Source: Mauremys mutica
Lineage: Eukaryota; Chordata; Testudines; Geoemydidae
Length of the DNA: 64,000 bases
Direction of reading: 5' to 3'
Assembly: GCF_020497125.1 (NCBI RefSeq)
Contig: NC_059077.1
Coordinates: 34,857,340-34,921,339, forward strand
Shown here: one piece after another, positions 33,340-45,546 of the stretch
Layout of the letters: each line of letters starts with the position of its first letter
How positions within the stretch are numbered: position 1 is the stretch's first letter
The notes under the pieces: generated by a model
Database searches by the model: none
Told to the model about the DNA's origin: nothing
The model's input: the letters and a program-made list of their open reading frames with translations, nothing else
Translations under genes and position numbers: made by a program

Positions 33340-33775
33340 AGCCCTGTCTACATAATCGAAACACACCAGTTTCACTAAAATCGCTTTTAAAACCAATTTT
33401 AGCGAAACTGTTGCAAATTCCTGTGTGAATAGCTTTAAATGGGTTTGCAATTGGCTTGTATCAATTTGGTTCATTTGGTAAATTTCCAAATTAAGCAAAA
33501 TCAATTTAAACCAATTGTAAACTGATAAGCACATGCAGACAGAGGTTTGTACCACCTTAGCTGAGCTTATTTTGAAATCCATTTTTGCTAAAATGGTGCA
33601 AGTTGCATGTATACCAGACCTGCTTTGGTGGTAGCATTTCAAATCTATTTTGCATAAGCATATGAACTTGTCTAGACTGGGAAAAAACTGATTTTTTTAA
33701 AACCATCTAACTGATACTACTTGAAACACCATTTAGCACATAGCGTAGACACGGTATGACCCCTTTGAAGTCATG
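33340..33775. mobile_element. Palindromic AT-rich MITE (decayed)
   Basis: Left end 'taagccctgtctacataatc' matches the common GTCTACA-type terminus. Inverted words follow ('gtttcactaaaatcgctttt' with 'aaaaccaattttagcgaaac'; 'ccaaattaagcaaaatcaat'). The right side near 33740-33770 ('gcgtagacacggtatgaccc') resembles the opposite terminus. Ends and TSD are uncertain, and two adjacent copies are possible. Confidence 0.45.
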
Positions 33776-33924
33776 TTAATCAGTGTGTTCACCTTGATCT
33801 GTTACTGAATGTATTTTTATTGTTATTCAACCAAAACATCACATACTCAGGTTCAGGTAGAAGAGTGAATTCCACCTAGAAGATGGTGAAAACAAGGCCC
33901 TATACACCATGTAAACACACGGTA

Positions 33925-35785
33925 AGATTTTGGAACAAACTGATAAATTAAACAGTAAAAAGTCACCAAGACAAGATGGTATTTACTTGAGTGTTCTGAC
34001 GGAACTCAAATATGAAATTGCAGAACTATTAACTGACGTGTAACCTAGCACTTAAATCAGCCTCTGTACCAGGTGACTGGAGGATAGCTAATGTAATGCT
34101 AATTTTTAAAAACTGCTCTAGGAGGTGAGCCTAGCAATTACTGGCCAGTAAGTGTAACTTCAGTATCAAGAAAATTGGTTGAAACTATAGTAAAGAACAG
34201 AATTATCTGCCATATAGATGAACATGATATGTTGGGGAAGAGTCAGTCAACACAGCTTTTGTAAAGCGAAATCATGCCTCACCAATCTATTAGAATTTTT
34301 TGAGTGAGTAAACAAGCAAGTGGACAAGGGTGATCCAGTGGATATAGTGTACTTGGACTTTCAGAAAGCCTTTGACAAGGTCCCTCACCAAAGACTATTA
34401 AGCAAAGTAAGTTGTCATGGGATAAGAAGGAAAGTCCTCTCATGGGTCAGTAACTGGTTAGAGATAGGAGACAAAAGGTAGGAATAAACGGTCAGTTTTC
34501 ACAGTGGAGAGAGGCTCCCAAGGTTCCCCAATAGCAGGGTTCCCCAAGGATCTGTACTGGGACCAGTGTTGTTCAATATATTTATAAAATGACCTAGAAA
34601 AAGGGGTGACTAGTGAGGTGGCAAAGTTTGCCAACAATACAAAAATACTCAAGATAGTTAAGTCCAAAGTTGACTGCAAAGAGTAAGAAAGAGATCTCAC
34701 TAAACTGGATGACTAGGCAAGAAAATGGCAGATGAAATTCAATGCTGATAAGTGCAAAGTAATGCATGTTAGAAAACAATCCCAACTATACGTACAAAAT
34801 GATGGGTTCTAAGTTAGTTGTTACCACTCAAGAAAGATCTTGGAGTCATTGCAAATAGTTCTCACAAAACATCTGCTCAATGTGCAGCATCAGTCAAAAA
34901 AGCTAACAGAATGTTAGGAACCATTAGGAAAGGGACAGATAAGATAGAAAGTATCATAATGCCGCTATATAAATCCATGATATACCCACACCTTGAATAC
35001 TGCATGCAGTTCTGGTCACCCTTTCTCAAAAAAGGTATACACCTCTACCCTGATATAGAGCGACCTGATATAACACAAATTTGGATATTACGCGGTAAAG
35101 CAGTGCTCTGGGGGGGTGGGGCTGTGCACTCCGGCGGATCAAAGCAAGTTCGATATAACGTGGTTTCACCTATAATGCGGTAAGAATTTTTGGCTCCCAA
35201 GGACAGCGTTATATAAGGGTAGAGGTGTACTATAATTGGAAAAGACACAGAGAAGAGCAACAAAAATTATTAGGGTATGGACCAGCTTCCATATGAGGAG
35301 AAATTAGCTTAGAAAAGAGATGACTGAGGGAAGATATGAGAGAGGGCTATAAAATCTTAAGTGGTGTGGAGAAAAAGTGTTATTTATTTACCCCTTCATA
35401 CAACACAAGACCCAGGGGTTACCCAATGAAATTAATAGGCAGCAGATTTAAAAACATACATAAGGAAATACTTCTTCACACAATGCACAGCGAGTCAGCA
35501 CGTGGAACTCATTGCCAGGGGATGTTTGAAGAGCAAAACTGTAAATGGATTAAAAAAGGAATTAGATAAATTCATGGGGGATATTAGCCAACATGGTCAG
35601 AGACAGCTCCATGTTCCGGGTGTCCCTAAGCCTCTGACTACCAGAAGCTAGGACGGGATGAATCACTCAATAATTGCCCTGTTCTGTTCATCACCCCTGA
35701 AGCATCTGGCACTGGCCACTGTCAGAAGATGGGATACTTAACTAGATGGACCATTGGCCTGACCCTCTATGGCTATTCTTATGTG
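33925..35785 (+). pseudogene. CR1 LINE reverse-transcriptase relic, with 3' end
   Basis: A CR1 ORF2 relic reaching the true 3' end. RT motif A 'VYLDFQKAFDKVPH' is near 34345-34390, 'RVPQGSVLGP' near 34535, and motif C reads FANNTK near 34628, so both catalytic Asp are changed to Asn. 'YKSMIYPHLEYC' (about 34970-35005) is well preserved. The 3' part has 'ttcatgggggatattagcca', 'actggccactgtcagaagat' and 'ctatggctattcttatg'. It is interrupted by a TA-flanked MITE at 35040-35227. Multiple stops; not functional. Confidence 0.85.
35040..35227. mobile_element. TA-flanked MITE (CACCTCTACCC ends)
   Basis: A 188-bp insertion with inverted ends CACCTCTACCC and GGGTAGAGGTG, flanked by TA at 35038-35039 and 35228-35229, as in Tc1/mariner/pogo (Tigger) elements. 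It contains repeated 'gatata' and 'ataacg' words in both orientations ('tgatatagagcg', 'cgatataacgtgg', 'acagcgttatata'). It lies between 'ctcaaaaaagg' and 'aattggaaaagacacagag' of the CR1, so the element boundary is clear. Confidence 0.85.
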
Positions 35786-38700
35786 CCAGTCTCAGTACTA
35801 TCAAGGTAGCACTTTGCTAAATATGAAGACTGATCTGATCTCAGAAGTCCTGTAAGATACTTTAATAAATGGAACCTATGATGTGAAAGCAGATTGCCTC
35901 CCTGATGATCCCTTCTTTGTATGTATATTTTGGGGTAGTCCCACTCCCACACAGGATATGATCCTGTTCCTATTGACTTCCACAGGAGCATGTCCATAGT
36001 TTCTGACGTTCCAGAATAATCATTTCAATTCCTTGATTTTATATATTAGTGAGGATTACTGCAGTTCCAAAGGAAACCGGTTAACAGCTTTTGCTGTACC
36101 CATGAGAGCCATGCTACTGAGGCCCTCATACAAGATATAATACTTTTTAGGATGATACTTTTTAGGATTAGGAAGCCTAGTTAATATTTTAAATGTTCTC
36201 TTTTTCTTGCATCTAAAGCCTATCATGGGGTTGGTAGGGAGAAATCACAGAATATTTGCTCATCTGCTGTCTTGTCAGTTGGGATCTTTGTGCTTTGATT
36301 CGGTAGTTAATTCAATCCTCAGAGAATTTCACCCAGTTACTGCATCTTTGGGACAAAAACCAATCAACTCAAAACAACCCACCAACCAAAAACCACTTTT
36401 TGCCTCAAGAGAGGACTTTTTCCTTGTAGCTAAAAGATTGTTCATTTTGGAACAAATCCTAGTCTCCCCCCCACCCCATGGGTGAAGACACAGGATCAGT
36501 GCAATTCTGCTGTGCCTGAGAAGTGCTGGCTTGTGGCTGGGAGTAGAACAGGGACAGATAGAAGAAGTTCAGGAGCAGGGATCAGCAGCAGGGATATGCC
36601 AATTTTCCCCATTTCCCTCTCCACACCTATGCTTTTCTGTGTGGAAGGCATTTTAAGGCCCAGTTCAGCAAGGTACATAAGCTCATGGTGAAGTACCTTG
36701 CTGCATCAGGAGCCAAGGCCACCACTCGGTGGCCTAGGGAGGGGGCCTTCCTTCCCATCCTTCTAGCAGCTGTGCAGGAGATGCTCAAATCCAAGACTAA
36801 CTTCTAGGTTTTTATCGTGAAGCATATTCTATAAGTTTGCTGTACTTCAGAAACAGGACCATGGTCTTTTCAATTGAGCTCAGGACGAGGCAGGAACTAC
36901 TGAATTCTAGTCCCAGTCCAGTCACTAAATCCCTTCATTGGCCTTGTGAAAGTCATTTAGCATTTGTTTCAGTTTATCCTGTCCTGTAGGTATTTACCTA
37001 TCAGAGTGCTGCATCTCCAGCAGATTTAAATTTGTACTGCATTTAGAAAACCCTCTCTCATTTGGATCAGACAACACCCTCTGCCTGCTGTTCAGACTGC
37101 AGACTCACTTACTGGGTGTTACACTTTTGCAAAGTACATTTTGGAACATCTTTTCCACACAATTTAGGATTCTGTCATTTGTTTGTATAAAGTGTCAAAT
37201 TCTGATATATTTCCCCCACCCCACCTGTCCAGCCTCTCCATTCACAAGGAAACACTGACAGTACTGTTTGAATACAACTACCAACAAAAGCCAAATTACT
37301 TCAGATATCAAATTAGAGAGCTTTTCATGTACAGCAGAACTGGGTTCTCTACATGAAGACCCCACGGGGCATTTTAGACTCTGTTAACAAATATGTACAA
37401 AGTTCATGAAATCAGAAAGAGTAAATCAATTAAAAAACAGGATTTCTGGTTTAAGTCATAACATTTTTGATACCAGGAATGGCTCCAGCATATGCTATAT
37501 TTTACTTACACACACGTTGCAAAGTCAAGCAATCAAACTTTAGAAAATGCTTGAATTCAGAATTTGCCCATGCTAGTTAAAGTTACAAACCACTGAGAAC
37601 AGGGTCTTGTAAAGGAAACTGTTAAGAAACCCCAACTTTAGATGGCATTGCCAGCTCCCCCTCTAATTTATGAGGCATGGCAGCCTCTTAAGTGTTTGAA
37701 AATAAATATTGTTAACTAAATAACTAACTATTTAGAGTCAATCCTGCAGTCTTTGGTCAAAGGTCCTATTAACTGTAAAGGGATTTAATGCAGCTTTAAT
37801 AGGAATGAAGTCCCCAACAACTGCAGGATTTGCCCTTTAAAAAGCCTGTTATAGATGAATGTTGATCCTGAATCAGTATTCATCTAAATGTATTAGTCAG
37901 CATCAGAAAAACAGAGGGAGATGAAGATTTTTTCTGAGGCCTGGGGGGTACTTCATCTAGGATTTTAAGGATACTCTGACATTTGATGTAAACTAGCTCA
38001 TTCCAAGGGCAAAAGGAAAAAAAATTGCTCTTTTTCTGAGCTTCAGGGATGAGCTCTCTGACAGGGATGATTTAGTAGCATCTAGAGGAGGGCGAATTCC
38101 ATCAGAGGCAGGGAAATCCCTGCAGCCCTCCCTTCATTTTTAATTTTAGTAAGGGGGTCTGAGCGCCCCTGCAGCATACCACTGTGGTTCCTTTGGCTTG
38201 CAGAGCATGCGTCTTGAGGGTTAACATTAACCGTTAGCTTCTTCTTTCCTGGCCTTTTGGATACAGATACTTAAATGCCTATTTTTCATTTGTAGTTTTA
38301 CAGATGAACACAGTACATGGGCTACAGATTCACAGAAGCACGTCAACACCATGCCCTATAGACACAGGGGGCAAGACTTAGACCCTGTGCAAACTCCTAT
38401 AGTTAAGAGAGTTTTCATGGAGAGTGTGAGGGCAGGATTTGGTCCAGAGTCATCATCACAAATCCATTTTTACCTCATCAAAACTCCATTTCAACAAGAT
38501 TTTTGCTTATATTAGAATAATAAAAAATTAGCCAACTACCCGAGTCCATGTGGGGTAGATGAGCAGGTAACAAAATACTACAGTAAGACTGGGTATCCCC
38601 AGGCCTGAAGATTTCTAAACAAGTTACTGTCTTTTCCACCCAGAATTCACTGATAACAAATCTGTTTAAGTAACCTCACAAATCCCATGAAATTGGAGCA

Positions 38701-39884
38701 GACGAATTAATGAAGTGCTTGGATGTCAGGCAGGCATTATTTCTGAGTATCAAGGCTTGGGCATGCCCTAAAGTAGCCAGAAATCCTGCTTAGTATAATG
38801 CCATAAAACACAACAGGCTATGATGGACTTGCATTTGGGAAGCTTCACTAAGCGGAAGACTTAAAGCATTTGAACTGCCTTAAGGCTGGCTACTGTAAAC
38901 TTATTTTTGCCCTGTAAGAAAGAAATCAATTGCGACAGCTACAGTTTTCCATCATGGGCAACTTTATACCCACAAAGTGAATGACTGTAACTGAATGCTA
39001 TGGTACCTATAAGCTCTTATAGAGAAGATTGCTGTTTGGGACATAAAGCATTTTTTAGAGTTTATTATATTCTGCATCATGTTTTACGAATGAGGTAGCC
39101 CAATTAAAGACCTTTTATTTAGTTAATGTGAGCCCCTCTAGTGTTACAAAGATGATTGAGAGTGAAATCCTATAGCATCTAAATTGAACAAAATTTGAGA
39201 ATTTGCTGACCCCGGCACTTAACTGTTAGTAAATGGAATAGTAAGCAACATAAAAAAGGTCATACCCAGTGTGTAACAGGAAAGGAAGTTATTTTTCTCT
39301 GTGTAGGTGCACAGTGTTAGACCTTGTCTACATTATAAAATTTGCTCCATTACTGACAATAGGAGTTGTGAATGAGTGCAGCTGAATAGGATTTAGTTGC
39401 AAATGAAGGCACAGACAGAATATGTCCAGTGGTTCCCTCGTGGTTATCAGCAAGAGCTGAAGCTGAACCAGTGCTGAAATGTAGACAGGACAAGCCCATG
39501 TTCAACGCTGCTTCAGAAAATGTGGTTGAGTTCTGCTCAGCTACATCCACGCTGGCACTGAACATGCTTTGGTCCCATCTACAATTTGCAATATTTGTAT
39601 TCAGAGATGCAAGGGCTTTCCTTCTTCATGTCAATTGAAACTATCACAAAAGCAAGTAAGCCAAGGTCAAATTCTACCTTTGGCTGTGGGGGAGGGGGCG
39701 TGGGGAGAGGGGAAGTGGCACTTGCGAGTGTGGGTCTCCTACTGAATTCAGTGTAAAGAATGCAAGTGGCTAAGGGCAGATTTTAGCCCTTAGTTTAGAA
39801 AACCCAGATGAATATATTTCTCAGCTATTTTCACAGCTCAGAATAAGCATAATGAAATACCAGTCTGATTCAAGTGAACTACCT
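35786..39884. other. Long stretch without recognised gene
   Basis: Mostly single-copy-looking sequence. A MIR-like fragment is possible at about 36900-37010 ('aaatcccttcattggccttg', 'aaagtcatttagcatttg'). A decayed palindromic MITE may start at 39318 ('agaccttgtctacattataa'). No exon, RNA gene or long reading frame supported. Confidence 0.35.
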
Positions 39885-40010
39885 TGTACATTCGTCTGAC
39901 GAAGTGGGTATTCAGCCACGAAAGCTTATGCTGCAATAAGTCTGTTAGTCTATAAGGTGCCACAGGACTCTGTTGCTTTTTACAGATCCAGACTAACATG
40001 ACTAGTGGAG
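39885..40010 (+). mobile_element. Penelope-like element tail
   Basis: Plus-strand copy of the same tail as at 222-345 and 50500-50628: hammerhead-like core, then 'tctgttagtctataaggtgc', 'cacaggactctgttgctttt', 'acagatccagactaacatga'. The terminal few bases differ from the family end, and I did not find a clear TSD. Confidence 0.75.
39896..39935 (+). ncRNA. Hammerhead-like ribozyme motif (decayed)
   Basis: The core CTGACGA (39896-39902) fits CUGANGA exactly. After one extra A comes stem II gtggg/gccac with loop 'tattca', GAAA at 39920-39923, and short stem III AGC-uuau-GCU. The base at the expected cleavage position is G rather than A, C or U, and stem II has a mismatch, so this copy should be inactive. 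It preserves the best core of the copies in this window. Confidence 0.5.
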
Positions 40011-40625
40011 CAGCGTCATGTTGGTAGAAGAATTTCTGATACACATCTATTGGACAAAACCCTGGGATGTTTATATTCTGTCATACTTTACCCAGCTCTG
40101 CATGCTTTACTTTCACTGGTGATTTGGGATGTATGCAACCTGTCAGCTATGGCATGCAGAGATTTCATTAACCTAAACTGGTTAGTTCCATTCAGCCAGG
40201 TTTGCAGCCTATGGAGGTTTGCTTGGAATTTGGGGTCTTTGAGGTTTGCTTAGTGTTTCTGGGATTGTACTGTGATTACTCTGCAATCTGCCAGGTTAAT
40301 TAAGACAGAACTGGTGAATTTTGCCACTTCCTTCCTGAAGGAACTTTTTCTTCCTTTGAACAGGGCCTGAGAGTCATGTTCTTGCCCACAGTCATGTTCT
40401 TGTGAGTGGGTGTATGGACAATGATATGAAACCCTCTCTCTCCAATTTCTGAGGCCTGGCCAGCTGGCCACCTCTCCTGTTCCAGGGGCATCATGCTACC
40501 TTGTTCCTTCCATATTTAGGCTTTAGCCTATTGCCTCCACAATAAATAGAAAATATAGTTATGACAGTCTGCTTTCCAATTTCTGTTGAGCAGGAGTCTC
40601 ACCTCTGATGCTGGTCCCACTTAAG
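40011..40625. other. Unannotated spacer
   Basis: No supported feature. Confidence 0.3.
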
Positions 40626-41015
40626 CCTGGACAGGAAAAGATTTTTCTGTTCTGCAAAATTTGAGATTTCAAAAAGTTTCCCTTCCCAAATCAGGATAAG
40701 AGGTCAAAATCTCAAATTTTTGTGAATAAATAAAAACACGATTAGTTCAGGGTCCAATGAAATGTTTAAATAACTTTGAAAAAATTTGTTTTGATTAACT
40801 TTACCATTATAATTAGTTTACATTTCTAAATAAAAAAAACTTGATTCAAACTGGAAAACTGGAATTTTTAGTTCTGAAAACATTGAAATGAAATGGTTTT
40901 AGCAATTTCAAAAATTTGAGTCAAGAAATTAGTCAAAATTACCACTTTGTTGCAAAAAAAAAGTTTCGGTTTTGAAGAATCTGCATTTTCAAACCAAAAA
41001 CAGTTGAAAAATTCC
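40626..41015. repeat. AT-rich A/T-run repeat
   Basis: Words such as 'tttgagatttcaaaaagttt', 'caaatttttgtgaataaata', 'tttcaaaaatttgag' and 'cagttgaaaaattcctgatc' recur in both orientations. Similar to 2490-2765 and 53546-53670. Probably one old palindromic repeat family; its class is not determined. Confidence 0.4.
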
Positions 41016-43362
41016 TGATCTGCTCTGGCCCTCTGCCACCTGCCCTTAACTCATTCTTGGGCCTGAGGCACCCAGCACAGGAAATCATGGATTAAGGTGT
41101 CATCATAAATGTTTCACAGGACTGTCTTGCAGATTCTTGGTCTCCCTACTCTAGGACACATGCTTAAACAAATCCTTTGTAACTTCCCAGACTTCATGTA
41201 CAAGTGTAGAGCTAGCAAAGATGTGAATTGGTTGGAATAATAAATCCAGACAACAAAAGCAATAAAGGATACGTTTTCTGGTTTACTAGACAAGATCATA
41301 CATGGCAAAGATATTTGGACACCAATTTATTTTATGTCTAGGTTAGATAACTTGACTAACAAAAATACCAGATGTGAACAGACTTGTACGTCTAATAGTT
41401 GTGGGGAAATGTCAACAAACCCAAAACAAAACTGCCAACAAATTGTTGGATTGTAAAGGCCAAATACATGATTTACAGACATACGTCAAACAGGTCACTG
41501 TAAATTAACACTTTCAGTCTTTTTAATTTTCCCTAATGTTTTTGTCATTATCCACTTGGCAAACTTTTATTTTCCCCACTCTTTTGAATGTAGTGAAAAT
41601 TAACATGGGGGCAAGTTTCGTCAGCAACAACTTCAACTTGTACAGCCCCTTAATGATACCCATTGATAAAAGGATACAGATGTGCACACATTGCTTGTGC
41701 ATGTTACGCTGTGCGTGTGCCACTATCATGGATGGTGACAGTGCTATGAATACCTCCTGCCCCTCCCCCCATTTTCTGCTGTTGGAGGCAGAACTATAAA
41801 TAACATTGTTTTAATAAGCCTTACAAAGTTAGTAGCTCTTTTATGTGGTGGGGAGGGGAGGAGACTGTTAGTGGGGAATTAAAATCAGCACTAGAGGCCT
41901 GGTTCTGATCACAACCTGGTTTCACACCAGTAACTTCACTGAAGCATTTGGAATGTTTCCGGCTTTACAAGAGCAGAATCTAGGCTAATATGTTCAGCAT
42001 TCAGAAACTGTCCTCTGCTTCTGTGTCTACCAGGTTTTGAGGGATATCACAGATTTGGGACCTTAAAACTTCACAGTACTGCATTAATTTCAGTATCTTT
42101 GTTGTAACTTCTGGTAGACATACTGTAATATATTCAGTGCAATTATTATTTCATAAGTAGTGATCCTACCTGACATTTTTCATTAGTGGACTTTTTATTG
42201 CCTGGTATTCCACAATATTCCTCAAAGATGGTAAAACTGAACAGAATGCAGAGGTCCTTAGATCCACTCTGTAGTTTCAAGGCTATTTCAATCGATGCAG
42301 AGCAGATGAAATGTAGTGCAATTATGGGAAAAGTGGCATTTTCATGGCCCTTTGCACACTTAAAGTGCAACTGCAGATTAGAGGATACACCATGGATTAA
42401 CTCCTTAGACAACCTGTTCTCCCTACAGAGATGGTACATTTCCTAGGCATGACTGGTTGGGAACCCACTGACTCTGCATTCCAACTCTGTTCCTTAGAGA
42501 TGGTATAGTCTCTGATGGGGGTGTGCTTTTGTCTTTCTGCATTACAGTTGCTACATATTGTGCTGTTTAAAATTTAGGTGCACAGTGTGTATGAATGCTC
42601 TTTGATTGTAAAGACTAAAACTTAATAAGAATTTTTGTTATTTATGTAAAAGACTGCAGTACTCCGAGGCCCCAGTCAAGATCACTAGATTAGGGAGAGC
42701 AAGGCCTCCGGCACTGAGAGCCTAAAAAGTTCCCTTCCAATTCAGTATACATATTGCCTTTCAATTTATTTGAATGTCCTCTTGTTATTGTATTGTGATG
42801 AAAAAGAGTAAACAAGAGGGATGGGTGAAAGGGCTGGATGTGGCCCTCTATGCAGCACCTCTCCCTCATTTTTGCCCTCCAGCTCTAAGTGTTTGCACAG
42901 TCGGGCCCTATTCCACAAGATGTCAAGAGGTTTTAGAAAATTTATATCAAGTGGGGGGGGGAGGGGGGAGAAAAGGATCAGATTAAGAGACAAAGGTGCT
43001 CTTGAGAGGTTTGAGACTCTTGGCACCTCTTCAAATGTAGTATCAGTCCAGGAAACCAATCAAGAAAAAAGCTTAGAGGTGCATGAAGAACATAAAGGGC
43101 AAGAAACACTGATTGTTATGGCACTATATCACAGCAAGTTGAAGATAGTAGCAGCCACACTCAGAAGACATTCCATTAATTCTAGCGTCCTTTTTAAAAT
43201 GTCAGTGAGCCTTCAACATGGCCCAAAATTCATAGCAAAGCAACAATAACCTTAATGTAACAGGCACTGCTGCAAGAGAAGGGTAAAAGTTTTCCCAGTC
43301 ACAACAAAAGAAAACTGAAAAACAAAAGGGAGAAAATGTACAACATGGGTTCATATTCTGGT
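41016..43362. other. Unannotated sequence
   Basis: Single-copy-looking DNA with a poly-G run at 42952-42966. ORFs up to 142 aa show no domain. Confidence 0.35.
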
Positions 43363-44217
43363 AAAGTAGATGCAGTCATAGTGGGGTGGCTGCCCCACTC
43401 CTGCTATGAAGGTGTTAAAAGCAGTCCTGGAGAGGGCTGCAGCAGGGAAAGGGATTAAGAACAGCTGGGGATACGCTGTGGCCAGATTAATCAGGGCCCA
43501 GCTGGCCCTTATAAAATGGCTGTGGGCCAGATGGAACACATACCCTCTCTAGCTTCTTGAGAGAGAAGGACCTGGCTGCCTGGGAGAGAAGGATACCTGA
43601 GGTAGAGCAGTGCTGGGGAAGGGCAGAGGGAGCTGGGGAGCTCCAGCTTAGAAAAACCCCATGCTGCAGGCCTTGAAAAGGTTTCAGAGTAGCAGCCGTG
43701 TTAGTCTGTATCCGCAAAAAGAACAGGAGTACTTGTGGCACCTTAAAGACTAACACATTTATTTTTATTTTCGCATGAGCTAATTTTAGCTCATGCTAAA
43801 ATAAATTTGTTAGTCTTTAAGGTGCCACAAGTACTCCTGTTCTTTTTGCCTTGAAAAGGGTCTATGAAAGGGTACTGGGGCTGCAGAGGGGCAGTCCAGA
43901 GATAGGCAAAGGCAGCCAATGATGAGTGGTTTACAGACTGCAGTCTGCCCCAGTAAGCGGCGGCTAGATGATGACTGGCAGTAGCCACTGAGGCAAGGTG
44001 GGGATAGAGGGTTGGGGGTTCCCCTGGGTGGGGAGACCCAGATTGTGGGTTACTGCTGGGGGCAGAACCCTGATGTAAAAGGGCACCGGGAGGGAAACAA
44101 GGGCCAGTGGCAGGTGAGCCACCGGCCTGCAGAGGGCAGTCTGGGCTGGAAGTGCTAATTCACAGGATGACCAGCAGGAGGCGCTGGGCCAGTGAGTCCT
44201 CGCCTCACTACGGCTGT
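43363..44217 (+). mobile_element. LTR-type repeat, split by a PLE
   Basis: Begins 'gtagatgcagtcatagtggg' and includes 'gtggctgccccactcctgct', a TATA-like 'cttataaaatgg' near 43508, 'cagaaccctgatgtaaaagg' and the right end 'caggaggcgctgggccagtg'. I recognise this as a turtle LTR family of gypsy type. No internal coding region is attached. A 166-bp fold-back Penelope-like insertion at 43682-43847 lies inside it. Confidence 0.5.
43682..43847. mobile_element. Fold-back Penelope-like insertion with 12-bp TSD
   Basis: Two tails of the same Penelope-like family (the 6453 type) meet head to head. The left arm (43682 to about 43784) is minus-oriented and the right arm (about 43785-43847) plus-oriented. 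The stretch from 'gcaaaaagaacaggagtact' to 'aaagactaaca' (43714-43755) is the near-exact complement of 43804-43847. The whole is bounded by a perfect 12-bp duplication GCCTTGAAAAGG at 43670-43681 and 43848-43859, so it arrived in one integration event. The centre has 'gcatgagctaattttagctc', and the hammerhead core is gone. Such inverted arrangements are known for Penelope elements. Confidence 0.85.
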
Positions 44218-44352
44218 GTTCTGATTTTGTACCACATTATTTAGTGTCAGTAAGTGCAGTCTCATTGATGGTGGTTTTCACATATGGCAATGCATCCACA
44301 CACAAAAAAGCCCCTCAGACCTCATGAGAAAAGCCACATATTTCTGATTGTG

Positions 44353-45546
44353 CACAGGAAGTGGAGAGAATTGGAACTACAACTGAAAACTGAACCTGCC
44401 ATTGAGCAGACTTCACAATCATTGCTCAAAAAAATTGAGACACAACACTTGTGAGCTGTATTTGAAAAAACTATGGCCATCTTTCTTCACTTATTTGAAG
44501 GAAACCTAGCATTTTATAGATTCGTGGAAAAACTTAATGAGTGTGGAAATGGAAATTTTAGGCCAAGTTGAGATAACGGCTAAATCTGAGCCTGTGATTA
44601 ACATGTAAGACAGTTCTTTACTAAAGGTGATGCCATTACTTAAGCCATACAATACAAAATTATATCTTTTGAGAACTTCAAAATAGGTACAAATATTAAA
44701 AGCCTAAATAAGATAATGTATTACTCCATTATTTTGGATTAGACATTGGAGATCAGTCAACAAGGAACAAATGTCTGTCATTTTGAGGTATGTTAAGATG
44801 CAAGAGACGGAAGTCAGCACTGAAGAGCACTTCCTATAATTTTGAATGTGCAGGAAATTAACAAAAAGGCTCTGTCAGAGGAGCTACTTCAAGAGTTATC
44901 CAGCCATATGGTATAACATTTGATAATTACAGGGAACTGGCTATAATAATGGCATTAACATGAGGATAGCCTCAAGATCTGCAAGCAAATTCAATTCAAA
45001 AGAATAAAAAGGCTTTTTTCCCTTCCTTGTGGATGCCATTCCTTAAATCTAGCGTTGAGTGATGAAGCAAATTCTTCAAATTGGTCAAAACCTTTTTTTG
45101 GTTTTCAGCAAACATACACTATAGTTGAAGCTTCAACAAGTAGGTGGACAGTTTTGAAATCCTGTGTGAAAACATTAAAGCCTCTCTCTGACGAAAGATG
45201 GGAGAGCAAAATTGAAAGTGCCAAAACTCTGCGTTTTCAGACATGGGAATGTGCCATCAGCACTGTTGAAATTGAGAGAAACAACAGAAGGTAATGAGGT
45301 ATATGCGGAAGCCAGATCACTGGCGGATGAACTCTTCATTTGATTCATCGTCAGTTGTGGCTGGGCACATTACTGTTATAAAATTAATATCGTGAGCAAA
45401 AAAATTGCAGAGCTAAACACTTGGTCTTGATGTCAGCAAACTGAAGCTACTCAGACAAATACAGAATTATCGTGAAAATGGATTTGTAGAGATGTTGTCT
45501 ATGTGGAGGGCCTACAATGGAGTCCCTATGCACGTCTGTAATATAA
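44353..45546 (+). pseudogene. hAT transposase relic, ZMYM1/DUF4371 type
   Basis: A chain of protein fragments in shifting frames, in the order expected for DUF4371-type hAT transposases (the group that includes ZMYM1-like proteins): 'RKWRELELQL' (44356), 'GNLAFYRFVEKL' with 'GNGNF' (about 44500-44560), 'YYSIILD' followed by a stop (about 44720), 'EQMSVILRYVKMQETEV' (about 44767), 'EEHFL', 'FFGFQQTYTIVEASTSRWTVL' in the intact piece 45055-45294 with 'LSDERWESKIESAKTLRFQ', then 'EARSLADELF', 'KINIVSKKIAELN' and 'QNYRENGF' (about 45470). Several stops and frameshifts; inactive. The hATC end, TIRs and TSD are not visible, so a decayed retrocopy of a domesticated ZMYM1-type gene cannot be excluded. 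Confidence 0.75.

Noticed and set aside
42774..43249. 70-142-aa overlapping ORFs
   Set aside because: No domain, a poly-G run in the middle and no splice-like context.
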